Below are positions 1 to 8,315 of a stretch of 9,920 nucleotides of DNA, in pieces (positions within the stretch are counted from its first letter, which is position 1; every line of letters begins with the position of its first letter). The notes below the pieces were generated by a model. That model was not told the DNA's origin. It made no database searches and saw only the letters and a program-made list of their open reading frames with translations. Source of the DNA: Eubacterium sp. (GTDB lineage: Bacteria; Bacillota_A; Clostridia; Lachnospirales; Lachnospiraceae); NCBI GenBank assembly GCA_023663915.1, contig JAMPGN010000162.1, forward strand, positions 1 through 9,920. Direction: 5' to 3'. The position numbers and the translations under genes were made by a program.

Positions 1-2
1 TG

Positions 3-572
3 GGTTTGGAGTTCGGCGTAGAGATGCATACGATTCCACAGTACGAAGCATTGTTCCGGCGATATCCGTTTGATTTTATCATTCTGTCGCTCCATCAGAT
101 AGACGATAAGGAACTGTGGACGCAGGATTTCCAGAGAGGCAAAAGCCAGCAGGAATATAATGAGCGTTACTACGAAGAGATGCTTGATATTGTCAGAGCG
201 TATCACGACTATAGCGTGTTAGGGCATCTGGATCTCATCACGCGGTATGATGAAAATGGCGTATATCCGTTTGAAAAAGTGAAACCGGTCATTGCAGAGA
301 TTCTAAAGACAGTGATCGAGGACGGAAAAGGGATCGAGCTCAATACTTCTTACCATCGGTACGGGTTAAAAGATACGACTCCCTCTGTGGATATCTTGCG
401 ATTGTACCAGGAATTGGGCGGTGAGATCATTACCATCGGCAGCGACAGCCATACGCAGGGGCATCTGGGAGCGTATATAGATGAGGCAAAACGGATTCTG
501 GAAAGTCAGGGTTTCCGGTATATTTGCACATTTGATGGGATGAAACCGACGTATCATCGGCTGATTAGATGA
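3..572 (+). CDS. Histidinol-phosphatase, PHP family (HisJ/HisK type), 3' part only
   Basis: This is the C-terminal part (about 190 residues) of a metal-dependent phosphoesterase of the PHP fold; the frame is open to the left edge, so the true start lies upstream. Family members are about 270 residues and hydrolyse L-histidinol phosphate to histidinol in histidine biosynthesis in the cytoplasm. Visible PHP metal-ligand motifs are SLHQID (His at 93-95), VLGHLDLI (His at 225-227) and GSDSH (Asp at 444-446, His at 450-452). The stretch GKGIELNTSYHRYGLKD and the ending GFRYICTFDGMKP are typical of the HisJ/HisK C-terminus. The usual GS(I/V)H before the first visible histidine is LSLH here, a mild departure. 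No other his gene is visible, so a different phosphoester substrate is possible. Family assignment is firm; the exact substrate is inferred. Confidence 0.85.
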   Translation, partial: GLEFGVEMHTIPQYEALFRRYPFDFIILSLHQIDDKELWTQDFQRGKSQQEYNERYYEEMLDIVRAYHDYSVLGHLDLITRYDENGVYPFEKVKPVIAEILKTVIEDGKGIELNTSYHRYGLKDTTPSVDILRLYQELGGEIITIGSDSHTQGHLGAYIDEAKRILESQGFRYICTFDGMKPTYHRLIR

Positions 573-601
573 TTGACTTACCTGATAGGTTCATGTATAC
601 T
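573..601 (+). promoter_or_regulatory. Predicted sigma-A promoter for the leader/addB-addA-ktrB unit
   Basis: TTGACT (573-578) and TATACT (596-601) are separated by exactly 17 bases, and each box matches 5 of 6 consensus positions. The -35 box starts on the base after the TGA stop of the upstream phosphatase gene. Expected transcription start is about 607-609, which gives a leader of roughly 134 nt before the addB start codon. No Firmicute SOS box (GAAC-N4-GTTC) is visible near it, so LexA control is not suggested. The assignment is from sequence only. Confidence 0.7.
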
Positions 602-607
602 GGATTT

Positions 608-720
608 GTGAAAAGTCGGGGCATAAATTTGTTTCGACCGGTCGGAATGGAGACCAAAAATTCATTTTCAGTAGGAATAACGTTTAATTGTTACCCCGCT
701 TTTTATGGCGGGGTTGTTTC
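608..720 (+). ncRNA. Candidate structured leader or small RNA of about 110 nt upstream of addB
   Basis: The interval lies between a strong predicted promoter and a terminator-like hairpin, so the transcript could be a free small RNA or an attenuated leader of addB. Visible structure includes the perfect palindrome CGACCGGTCG (635-644), which competes with a helix GTCG 615-618 / CGAC 635-638 and with GGTC 640-643 / GACC 652-655. CGGGG (617-621) plus TAA (624-626) can pair with TTACCCCG (691-698) with a two-base bulge. That would block the 5' arm of the terminator hairpin. I do not recognise it as a named riboswitch class. GGGG (618-621) followed by TTTCGAC (632-638) resembles the 5' end of tmRNA, but no tag frame or CCA end follows. 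Confidence 0.3.
693..720 (+). terminator. Terminator-like hairpin between the phosphatase gene and addB
   Basis: ACCCCGC (693-699) and GCGGGGT (708-714) form a perfect 7-bp GC-rich stem around an 8-base loop (TTTTTATG), followed by the short T-rich tail TGTTTC. It may end the phosphatase transcript, end a small RNA started at about 608, or act as an attenuator in the addB leader. Only 27 bases separate it from the addB start codon. That leaves no room for another promoter plus ribosome binding site after it, so addB transcription from the promoter at 573 must read through. Confidence 0.6.
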
Positions 721-730
721 ACGAGAACAG

Positions 731-744
731 AGGACAAATAAGTG
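731..744 (+). promoter_or_regulatory. Ribosome binding site and GTG start of addB
   Basis: AGGA (731-734) sits 7 bases before the GTG at 742. This fixes the GTG as the start, because the next residues lead straight into the AddB N-terminal strand and P-loop (GASGSGKS) with only seven residues before it, as is usual for this family. Confidence 0.75.
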
Positions 745-3700
745 TCACTTCAATTTTATTTTGGGGCATCAGGCTCCGGCAAAAGCAAGAAACTTCATGA
801 AGATATCATAGAGGCGGCACAGCAGAATCCGAAGACGAATTATCTGCTGATCGTGCCCGATCAGTTCACCATGCAAACACAGATGGATCTGGTGGTGGAA
901 CATCCCCGCCATGTGATTATGAATATCGATGTCTTAAGTTTCGGCAGACTGACTCACCGTGTTTTGGAGGAAGTGGGTTATGAGGACGTACCGGTTCTGG
1001 ACGACACGGGCAAAAGTCTGGTTCTGCGCAATGTGGCGGGACAGTGTCAGGACAGATTGCAGGTTATGGGTGCGCACCTGCATAAGATCGGTTATATCCA
1101 TGAGGTAAAGTCCGTCCTTTCAGAATTTATGCAGTACGGCATCGGACTGCCGGAGATGGAGAAACTGACGGAATATGCCCGTCCGCGCGGCGCGCTGTAT
1201 TATAAATTACAGGATATGGGCGTTTTGTATCGAGCGTTTTTAGACTATATCCATGATAAATTCATCACCACCGAGGAGACGCTTGACCGGCTTAAGGCGG
1301 CGCTTCCAAAATCTGAACTGATCAGCAAAAGTGTGATCGCCTTCGATGGTTTTACCGGATTTACGCCGATTCAGAACCGTGTCATTCAGGAACTTATTCG
1401 ATTGACTAAGAGAGTCATTATTACGGTGACGATCGACGACAGAGAGAATCCATATCGGCTTGACGGGGAGCATAAACTTTTTCATTTGAGCAAAAAAACG
1501 GTGACGGTTTTGAAGAGACTGGCACAGGAAGTCGAGGCAAAAGAAGATAAGCCGGTATGGTGTGTGGACAGAGTAGAAGGCAGACTGCGGCGGTTTGCGC
1601 ACAACGCGGAGTTATCCCATCTGGAGCACAATCTGTTCCGGTATCCGTTGGAGACGTATGAGGAACAGGTGAGGAATCTGCATATCTATGAGGCGTCTAC
1701 GCCCAAGGAGGAGATCAGGCAGACGTGCATTGCGATCCGCAAATTGCTGATGCGGCAAGGGGGAACTATCGTAGGTTTACATAATGTAGAAAATATAGAC
1801 GGCTGCGATACCGCCGACTTACACTACCGCGATATTGCAGTCGTGGCCGGTGACATGGAAGTGTACGGCAGTCTTGTGGAGGAGGAATTTGCAAAGTTCG
1901 GAATCCCGATCTATCTGGATCACACGAGAGGGATCATCCGAAATCCTTTTGCGGAATACATTAGAAGCGCACTGCAGATTGTGCTTCAGGATTTTAGCGC
2001 TCCATCGGTTTTTCATTATTTGCGCACCGGATTGACCGGATTTGAGGCGCAGGACGTAGATCGTCTGGAAAATTATATCCGCAGATTCGGCATTCGCGGT
2101 AAAAAGCGGTGGAGTGATATTTTTATCTATAAAGAGGAGAACAAAGAAGGCGAGGAGGCGGCGATACAGCAGTTGGAGCGTTATAATGCCATGCGTGGGA
2201 GACTAATGGAACAGCTTGCGCCCCTGCTTGTCCCGGCGCATACAGCCGGGGAGATGGTGCGCGCGCTCTATGACTTTGTTGTCCAAAGTGAAATACAGCA
2301 GAAGTTGGCACATTATGAGCAAGAATTTAAGGAAAAAGGTGATCTGGCAAGGGCGAAGGAATACGGGCAGGTCTACGCGATGGTGATCGATTTGCTTGAC
2401 CAGATCTACGGGCTGCTTGAGCAAGAGCCGATGGAATTGCGGGAGTTTGCGGATATTCTGGATTCCGGGCTGACGGAAATCAGTGTGGGGACGATTCCGC
2501 AAAATGTAGATCGTGTGCTGGTCGGGGACATCGAGAGGACGAGGCTGACACAGGTTAAGGCACTCTTTTTCCTGGGAGTCAACGACGGGAATATTCCGAA
2601 GGGAGCCGGAAATGGTGGAATTATCTCGGATATCGACAGGGAATTTTTAAGGGAGTCAGAGTTAGAGCTTGCGCCGTCCCCGCGGCAGCAGATGTACATA
2701 CAACGGTTGTATCTTTACTTAAATATGACGAAGCCATCGGAAAAATTATATCTGTCCTATGCCAGAATCGGAAATGACGGGCGAAGCCTCAGACCCGCCT
2801 ATCTGATTGATCTGTTACAAAAATTATATCCGGCGCTTACCGTGGAGATTCCGGAGAGTGAGCCTGTAGAAGAGCAGCTTGTGTGCGGCGCGGACGGGAT
2901 CGGGCTGCTGGCGGATATGCTGCGGGAGTATGCGGGCGGCAGACTCAGCGGCGAGTCGATAAAGCAGATGTATACTTTTTACCATAGTTACCACAGCCGG
3001 ACGCAGTATCAGGACACTGTGGATCGTCTGATCGAGACGGCATTCTACCGTTACAGCGACACACCTCTGTCAAAGGTGGTGACACAGGCGTTATACGGAA
3101 GGATCTTGCAGAACAGTGTCAGCCGTCTGGAAAAGTATGCCGCCTGCGCCTACGGGCATTTCCTGCAGTATGGGCTTGCCTTGCGGGAGCGGGGAGATTA
3201 CAGTTTTGAAGATGTGGATATGGGGAATGTCTTTCACGCCGTGTTGGAAATATTCGCGCAGAAACTTGTGGAGAGTGGCTATACCTGGTTTGATTTTCCG
3301 GAGGAAGAAGCGCGCCGTATGGTGGAGGAGGCAGTTGAGGCGTATGCCACGACTTATGAGGAGACGATTCTTTACAGCAGTGCGCGCAACAGACATTTGC
3401 TGAAAAGAATGACAAGAATCTTAAACCGTACAGTATTGACCCTGCAGACACAGCTGCGAAAAGGATCTTTTGTTCCCGAACGGTTTGAGATGTCTTTTTC
3501 CATGATCGAAGATTTAGATGCACTGAACATTGCCTTGAACGATCAGGAAAAAATGCGCCTGCGCGGGCGTATCGACCGGGTGGATACCTGTGAGGCGGAC
3601 GATAAAGTTTATGTGAAAGTCATCGATTATAAGTCCGGAAGCCGCAAATTCGATCTGGCGGCACTCTACTATGGACTGCAATTACAACTGGTAGTCTATA

Positions 3701-4236
3701 TGAATGCGGCGGTGGAGATCGAGCAGAAGAAACACCCTGACAAAGAAATCGTCCCTGCGGCGATGCTGTATTATCATATCGATGATCCGATCGTGGAGGA
3801 CGACGGAGGTATGACACCGGAGCAGGTCAATGCAAAATTGTTACAGGAACTTAAGATGACCGGAATAGTCAATCAAAATGACGAGGCTGTCAGACTGTTG
3901 GATAAAGAGTTTACCGATAAGTCCGAAATTCTCCCGTTAGATCGGAAAAAAGATGGTTCCTTCTCTGCTTACTCAAGTGTCATAAAGGAGGAGGACATGC
4001 AGGTGGTATCGGATTATGTAAACCATAAGATCCGACAACTGGGAAACGGAATTTTGAATGGGACTATATCGGTCAATCCCTATGAACAGAATGACAGCAA
4101 GGCTTGTACTTACTGCGCGTATAAAAGTGTGTGCGGCTATGACAGCCGGATCGAAGGATATGGAATGCGTAAGCTGCCGAAGATGAATGCGGATGGTGCG
4201 ATTCAGAAAATGCGGGAAGAGTTAGATGCCGAGTAA
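742..4236 (+). CDS. addB: ATP-dependent helicase/nuclease subunit B (AddB/RexB)
   Basis: AddB pairs with AddA to resect double-strand breaks and load recombination, the Firmicute counterpart of RecBCD. The protein is 1,164 residues, almost exactly the length of B. subtilis AddB. It begins with a P-loop, GASGSGKS (residues 8-15). The middle is the degenerate UvrD-like fold which, in studied homologues, reads Chi sites rather than moving DNA. The C-terminal RecB-type nuclease shows GRIDRVD (Asp945, Asp948), VIDYKSG (Asp962, Lys964) and LQLQLVVY (Gln980-Tyr986). Four cysteines, C802 and C1122-x2-C1125-x5-C1131, match the known [4Fe-4S] staple that closes the nuclease domain. The predicted protein is therefore complete and active. 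A short insertion at about residues 340-352 precedes a conserved YRDIAVV strand. addA follows after 56 bases on the same strand, so the two are surely co-transcribed. Confidence 0.97.
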   Translation: MSLQFYFGASGSGKSKKLHEDIIEAAQQNPKTNYLLIVPDQFTMQTQMDLVVEHPRHVIMNIDVLSFGRLTHRVLEEVGYEDVPVLDDTGKSLVLRNVAGQCQDRLQVMGAHLHKIGYIHEVKSVLSEFMQYGIGLPEMEKLTEYARPRGALYYKLQDMGVLYRAFLDYIHDKFITTEETLDRLKAALPKSELISKSVIAFDGFTGFTPIQNRVIQELIRLTKRVIITVTIDDRENPYRLDGEHKLFHLSKKTVTVLKRLAQEVEAKEDKPVWCVDRVEGRLRRFAHNAELSHLEHNLFRYPLETYEEQVRNLHIYEASTPKEEIRQTCIAIRKLLMRQGGTIVGLHNVENIDGCDTADLHYRDIAVVAGDMEVYGSLVEEEFAKFGIPIYLDHTRGIIRNPFAEYIRSALQIVLQDFSAPSVFHYLRTGLTGFEAQDVDRLENYIRRFGIRGKKRWSDIFIYKEENKEGEEAAIQQLERYNAMRGRLMEQLAPLLVPAHTAGEMVRALYDFVVQSEIQQKLAHYEQEFKEKGDLARAKEYGQVYAMVIDLLDQIYGLLEQEPMELREFADILDSGLTEISVGTIPQNVDRVLVGDIERTRLTQVKALFFLGVNDGNIPKGAGNGGIISDIDREFLRESELELAPSPRQQMYIQRLYLYLNMTKPSEKLYLSYARIGNDGRSLRPAYLIDLLQKLYPALTVEIPESEPVEEQLVCGADGIGLLADMLREYAGGRLSGESIKQMYTFYHSYHSRTQYQDTVDRLIETAFYRYSDTPLSKVVTQALYGRILQNSVSRLEKYAACAYGHFLQYGLALRERGDYSFEDVDMGNVFHAVLEIFAQKLVESGYTWFDFPEEEARRMVEEAVEAYATTYEETILYSSARNRHLLKRMTRILNRTVLTLQTQLRKGSFVPERFEMSFSMIEDLDALNIALNDQEKMRLRGRIDRVDTCEADDKVYVKVIDYKSGSRKFDLAALYYGLQLQLVVYMNAAVEIEQKKHPDKEIVPAAMLYYHIDDPIVEDDGGMTPEQVNAKLLQELKMTGIVNQNDEAVRLLDKEFTDKSEILPLDRKKDGSFSAYSSVIKEEDMQVVSDYVNHKIRQLGNGILNGTISVNPYEQNDSKACTYCAYKSVCGYDSRIEGYGMRKLPKMNADGAIQKMREELDAE

Positions 4237-4292
4237 GTGAGCCGTTAGGCGGAGATGATAGAACAGACAGAGCAGTTCGGAATGGAGATTAT
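4237..4292 (+). promoter_or_regulatory. addB-addA spacer with addA ribosome binding site
   Basis: The 56-base gap holds no terminator and no convincing promoter. GGAG (4284-4287) is 5 bases before the ATG at 4293 and serves as the addA ribosome binding site. GAAC (4261-4264) and GTTC (4275-4278) are 10 bases apart, too far for an SOS box. Confidence 0.6.
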
Positions 4293-7200
4293 ATGGGGAT
4301 TTCATTTACGGATAAACAACAGAGAGTGATCGATGCAAGAGGGCGGAATCTACTCGTGTCTGCTGCTGCAGGATCGGGCAAGACGGCAGTGTTGGTGGAG
4401 CGGATCGTCAAGATGGTCAGCGACAGCGAACATCCGGTGGACATTGACAGACTGCTCGTCGTGACCTTTACGAACGCGGCGGCATCGGAGATGCGGGAGA
4501 GAATCAGCCGCGCTTTGAATGACAGGCTTGCACTCGATCCCGAAAATGAGCATTTGCAGCGGCAGACGACGCTTCTACACAATGCACGCATCACGACCAT
4601 TGACAGTTTTTGCTTATTTGTGCTGCGCAATCAGTTTCATACGATCGGTTTAGATCCCGGATTTCGGATCGCCGAAGAGGGGGAAGGCAGACTGATGCGC
4701 CAGGATGCGCTGGCGGAAGTGCTGGAGGCGCAATATGCCGCCGGGGAGCCGAAGTTCTTGAAGTGCATGGAATATTTCAGCGTTGGCAGCAGGGATACGG
4801 TGGTGGAGGAGATCGTGCTGAAACTCTACGACTTCGCGATGAGCGCCCCTTTTCCGGAAAAGTGGCTTGCGGAGCGAAAGCATGATTATGATGCGGCGAA
4901 AATGGTGACGGGGAATGCATTGCCAGATGGTGCTTCGCTTATAGCATTCGAGGAAATCCCGTGGATGAAAGATATGTTCCGGCAGACACGCCTTCTGTTA
5001 GAAGGCTGTGTGGCAAAGCTTTCCGAGGCGGTTCACCTGTGCGAAGAACCAGATGGACCATATATGTACGGGGCATTGCTAGAATGTGAACGGGAGATGG
5101 TGGAAGATATTTTGTTCAGGTTTCAAGCAGTCAATGAAGAAAGAGATGAAGCGGCGGATGGCGAATCAGATAACGGGCATGAAGCGGATGGCAGATCAGG
5201 CAAGGGGCATGAGGCAGACAATAAAGCGTGGGACGGATACAGGGCAGACAGGAATCAAGAAGAGTATGACGCACTCTGTGCAGCCTTTGCGTCCTTGCAT
5301 TTCGACCGGCTTCCGTCCAAGAAGGATGAAACAGTTTCCCCGGTCAAGCGGGAGATTGCCAAGAATCTCCGCACGGAAGTCAAGGAACAGCTTGCCGATT
5401 TGCAGAAGAAATACTTTTCTAAGACAAAAGAACAGATATTGCAGCAGATGGAAGTCTGCGGTGAGGCAGTGGAGGCGCTCGTCGAGCTGACGCTGGCGTT
5501 TAAGAAGGCTTTTGAGGAAAAGAAGCGGGATAAAAACATTCTCGACTTCGACGATATTGAGCATTTTGCATTGTCTATTCTGGTCAAGGAGGACGGAGGC
5601 AGATGCGTACCGACGGAGACGGCGCTTGAATACCGCAATTATTTTCATGAGATACTTATAGACGAGTACCAGGACAGTAATCTGGTTCAGGAATATATTC
5701 TTTCCTGCATTTCGGGCGAGGACGAGGGCAGGTACAATCGTTTTATGGTGGGCGATGTAAAGCAGAGTATCTACAAATTCCGATTGGCGCGACCGGAGCT
5801 GTTTCTGGAAAAATATATGGCTTACAGTGAACAGGCTTGCGGAGAACAGGGCGCGAATGCCGAGAAGATCGATCTGCACCAGAATTTCCGAAGCCGCCGG
5901 GAAGTGGTTGACAGCACGAATATGATTTTTGAGCAGATCATGGGAAAAGATGTGGGCGGCATCGTCTACGATGATCTGGCGGCGCTCTATGCCGGGGCGG
6001 TTTATCCGGAATTTCCGATGAGGGAAAAGGGAGTGGAAAGCGATGGGCAAGACGAGAGTGGAGGAGATTTTGAAAATGTGACGGATGCGCAGTTTGTGGA
6101 TCATCCGAATGTCACGGAACTGTTGATTTATCGGACGAACGGAAAGCCGGACGACATCTCTGCGAAGGAGCAGGAGGCGTATGGCGTTGCGATGAAAATC
6201 AAAGAGCTGATGCGGAAGTTTCAGGTGACGGACAAGGATTCCGGCGGATTTCGGCAGCTTCATTACCGGGATATTGTGATTCTGCTCCGTACCACGTCGG
6301 GCTGGGATGAGATTTTTAAACGCGTGCTGGAAGAGGAGGGTATTCCGGTGCATATGACTTCGCGGACAGGTTATTTTGCGGCGAGCGAGGTACAGGAACT
6401 ATTGCATTTTTTGCGGATTCTGGATAATCCCCTGCAGGATATTCCGCTCTATGGCGTGATGCATGCCTATCTGGGCGGTTTCGATGAGGAAGAGATCGCT
6501 TTGATCCGTGCATCTTTTCCGAAGAAAAAGTATTTGTATGATGCGTTGAAGGAGTACATGCAGTCTGAGATACAGAATGATGTGCAAGCCGATGAGGAGA
6601 GAGGAGGGGATTGCGAAGGACAGGAATATGAAAAAGAGGCGGTGTTAAGTATATGGTCGGAACGGGAAAAAATTGTATACAAAATCCGGAATTTCATATG
6701 CCGAATCAACCGCTACCGTGAACTGGCAACCTATCTCTCTGTTCCGGAACTTTTACAGACGATCCTGCGAGAGACGGATTATCTCAATTATGTGGCGGTG
6801 AAGCCGGAAGGGAATAAGCGGCGTGCCAATGTGGAGATGCTGCTCGTCAAGGCAGCGGATTATGAGAAAACGAGTTATTTCGGGCTGAATCATTTCCTAC
6901 GCTACATGGAGCAGTTAGAAAAGTATGAGGTGGACTACGGCGAGGCGGGTCTGCAGGATGAAAATGCAGACGTAGTCCGTATCATGAGCATTCATAAGAG
7001 TAAAGGTCTGGAATTTCCAGTCTGTTTCGTGTCCGGTCTTGCCAAAGGCTTTCAGACAAAAGACGTAAATGGGCATCTCGTGCTGGATATCGACGCAGGA
7101 ATCGGCGTAGATTATGTGAATCTTAAGATGCGCGTGCGTGGGAGAGATCTGCGCGGAAATGTCATTGCCGAGAAATTGAAGGTAGATAATCTGGCGGAGG

Positions 7201-8315
7201 AGATGCGTATCCTGTATGTGGCGATGACCAGGGCAAAGGAAAAACTGATTCTGACAGGCGCGGTGAAGTCGGCGGATAAGCTGGTTGCGTCACTATTGCC
7301 GATACAACATATCGAAGAGACGCTTCTGCCCTACAATGTACTTCTTAGCAGTGGCAGTTTCCTGGATTTACTTTTGTATGCCCTTGCCAGAAACCATTGT
7401 ATGGATGAGATATATCGGGAATACGGGCTGGAATCCGTATCGAGAGGGGATGCGTGTATCCGCGTATCACTGACCGGCTGGGAGGACACCGTAGCGGATA
7501 AACTGGATGAGACGGTGCGTATGGAAGAAGCAAAATACGGACTTCTCATGTCCGATGCGATGACCGATACGGATAACACGCTCATGACGCATATGTCGAA
7601 CCGATTTGCGTATCAATATTCACATGAGAATCTGAGCAATCTCTACACAAAGACAACAGTGTCAGAATTGAAAATGGCGGGAATGCAGGAAGAAACCGAC
7701 TTTTCTTTCAAGCTGTACGAGGAGGAGACAGTGGTGCCTTATCTGCCTGCTTTTCTGGAAAAAGACGAGCGTGTCAGCGGTTCGATGCGAGGTAGTGCGT
7801 TCCATAAGGTGATGGAATTATTTGATTTTTCCAAATTGACTTACAAAGTCAATTCCAATCGGGAAGCTGCGTTGGAATTGCTTAACGATCAGCTTGTCAG
7901 GATGAGAAAAGATGGAAGATTGTCGGAAGAGTATTATGAAGTGATATCCGTCTCTAAGATCGTGAAATTTCTGATGAGCAAAGCAGCGTTCAGAATGGGC
8001 GAGGCGGCGCGTGCTGGTAAGTTGTACAAGGAACAGCCGTTTGTGATGGGGCTTCCGGCAAACCGCTTAAACAGCGATTTCCCGGCGGAGGAGACGGTTC
8101 TCATCCAAGGAATCATCGATGTGTTTTTCGAGGAAGAGGGCAGATATGTTCTTTTGGACTATAAGACGGATGCGGTGGAGACGGCGGAGCAGTTAGTTAA
8201 ACGTTATCATGTGCAGCTTGACTATTATGCGGAGGCGCTGGAACAATCCTACGGTTATCAAGATACGGAAAAGATATTGTATTCCTTTAAGTTGGGAGAA
8301 GAGATATATTTATGA
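4293..8315 (+). CDS. addA: ATP-dependent helicase/nuclease subunit A (AddA)
   Basis: AddA is the UvrD-family 3'-5' helicase motor and one of the two nucleases of AddAB. All superfamily 1 signatures are present: Walker A AAAGSGKT (Lys30), motif Ia TFTNAAASEM (58-67), motif II DEYQD (457-461), motif III GDVKQSIYKFR (487-497), motif IV LHQNFRSR (528-535), motif V SIHKSKGLEF (899-908) and motif VI YVAMTRAK (975-982). The C-terminal nuclease shows GSAFHKVME (His1171), GIIDVF (Asp1276) and LLDYKTD (Asp1289, Lys1291). At 1,340 residues it is about 100 longer than B. subtilis AddA. The excess includes acidic, Gly-rich inserts at about residues 285-324 (tandem repeat), 581-599 and 763-783, all outside the motifs. 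Start choice: ATG with GGAG 5 bases upstream and the P-loop about 24 residues in, as usual. Its stop overlaps the next gene. Confidence 0.97.
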   Translation: MGISFTDKQQRVIDARGRNLLVSAAAGSGKTAVLVERIVKMVSDSEHPVDIDRLLVVTFTNAAASEMRERISRALNDRLALDPENEHLQRQTTLLHNARITTIDSFCLFVLRNQFHTIGLDPGFRIAEEGEGRLMRQDALAEVLEAQYAAGEPKFLKCMEYFSVGSRDTVVEEIVLKLYDFAMSAPFPEKWLAERKHDYDAAKMVTGNALPDGASLIAFEEIPWMKDMFRQTRLLLEGCVAKLSEAVHLCEEPDGPYMYGALLECEREMVEDILFRFQAVNEERDEAADGESDNGHEADGRSGKGHEADNKAWDGYRADRNQEEYDALCAAFASLHFDRLPSKKDETVSPVKREIAKNLRTEVKEQLADLQKKYFSKTKEQILQQMEVCGEAVEALVELTLAFKKAFEEKKRDKNILDFDDIEHFALSILVKEDGGRCVPTETALEYRNYFHEILIDEYQDSNLVQEYILSCISGEDEGRYNRFMVGDVKQSIYKFRLARPELFLEKYMAYSEQACGEQGANAEKIDLHQNFRSRREVVDSTNMIFEQIMGKDVGGIVYDDLAALYAGAVYPEFPMREKGVESDGQDESGGDFENVTDAQFVDHPNVTELLIYRTNGKPDDISAKEQEAYGVAMKIKELMRKFQVTDKDSGGFRQLHYRDIVILLRTTSGWDEIFKRVLEEEGIPVHMTSRTGYFAASEVQELLHFLRILDNPLQDIPLYGVMHAYLGGFDEEEIALIRASFPKKKYLYDALKEYMQSEIQNDVQADEERGGDCEGQEYEKEAVLSIWSEREKIVYKIRNFICRINRYRELATYLSVPELLQTILRETDYLNYVAVKPEGNKRRANVEMLLVKAADYEKTSYFGLNHFLRYMEQLEKYEVDYGEAGLQDENADVVRIMSIHKSKGLEFPVCFVSGLAKGFQTKDVNGHLVLDIDAGIGVDYVNLKMRVRGRDLRGNVIAEKLKVDNLAEEMRILYVAMTRAKEKLILTGAVKSADKLVASLLPIQHIEETLLPYNVLLSSGSFLDLLLYALARNHCMDEIYREYGLESVSRGDACIRVSLTGWEDTVADKLDETVRMEEAKYGLLMSDAMTDTDNTLMTHMSNRFAYQYSHENLSNLYTKTTVSELKMAGMQEETDFSFKLYEEETVVPYLPAFLEKDERVSGSMRGSAFHKVMELFDFSKLTYKVNSNREAALELLNDQLVRMRKDGRLSEEYYEVISVSKIVKFLMSKAAFRMGEAARAGKLYKEQPFVMGLPANRLNSDFPAEETVLIQGIIDVFFEEEGRYVLLDYKTDAVETAEQLVKRYHVQLDYYAEALEQSYGYQDTEKILYSFKLGEEIYL
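5145..5264 (+). repeat. Degenerate tandem repeat of about 30 bp inside addA
   Basis: Four in-frame copies of about 30 bases lie side by side: 5145-5177 (33 bases), 5178-5207, 5208-5237 and a decayed 5238-5264. They encode DEAADGESDNG, HEADGRSGKG, HEADNKAWDG and YRADRNQEE. The second and third copies are closest. The unit (H/D)EAD-x-x-x-x-x-G is acidic and Gly-rich, fits a flexible linker, and sits between helicase motifs Ia and II, in the 1B-type region. Confidence 0.75.
7834..7854. repeat. Perfect 9-bp inverted repeat inside addA
   Basis: AATTGACTT (7834-7842) and AAGTCAATT (7846-7854) are perfect inverted copies around the loop ACA. They lie in the coding sequence (KLTYKVNSN) near the start of the nuclease domain. 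No T-tract follows. It may be chance or a weak mRNA hairpin; no function is evident. Confidence 0.5.

Noticed and set aside
569..811. An 80-codon + strand reading frame between the phosphatase gene and addB, starting with ATGA overlap
   Set aside because: It runs over the promoter and hairpin, enters addB in another frame, has no clear ribosome binding site and no protein-like pattern.
4261..4278. GAAC ... GTTC before addA as an SOS (LexA) box
   Set aside because: The half-sites are 10 bases apart instead of the 4 expected for the Firmicute box, and the site is inside the operon.
5196..6353. A long minus-strand open frame of 385 codons opposite addA
   Set aside because: It lies entirely opposite well-conserved helicase motifs of addA, and its translation is a low-complexity shadow without a recognisable domain.
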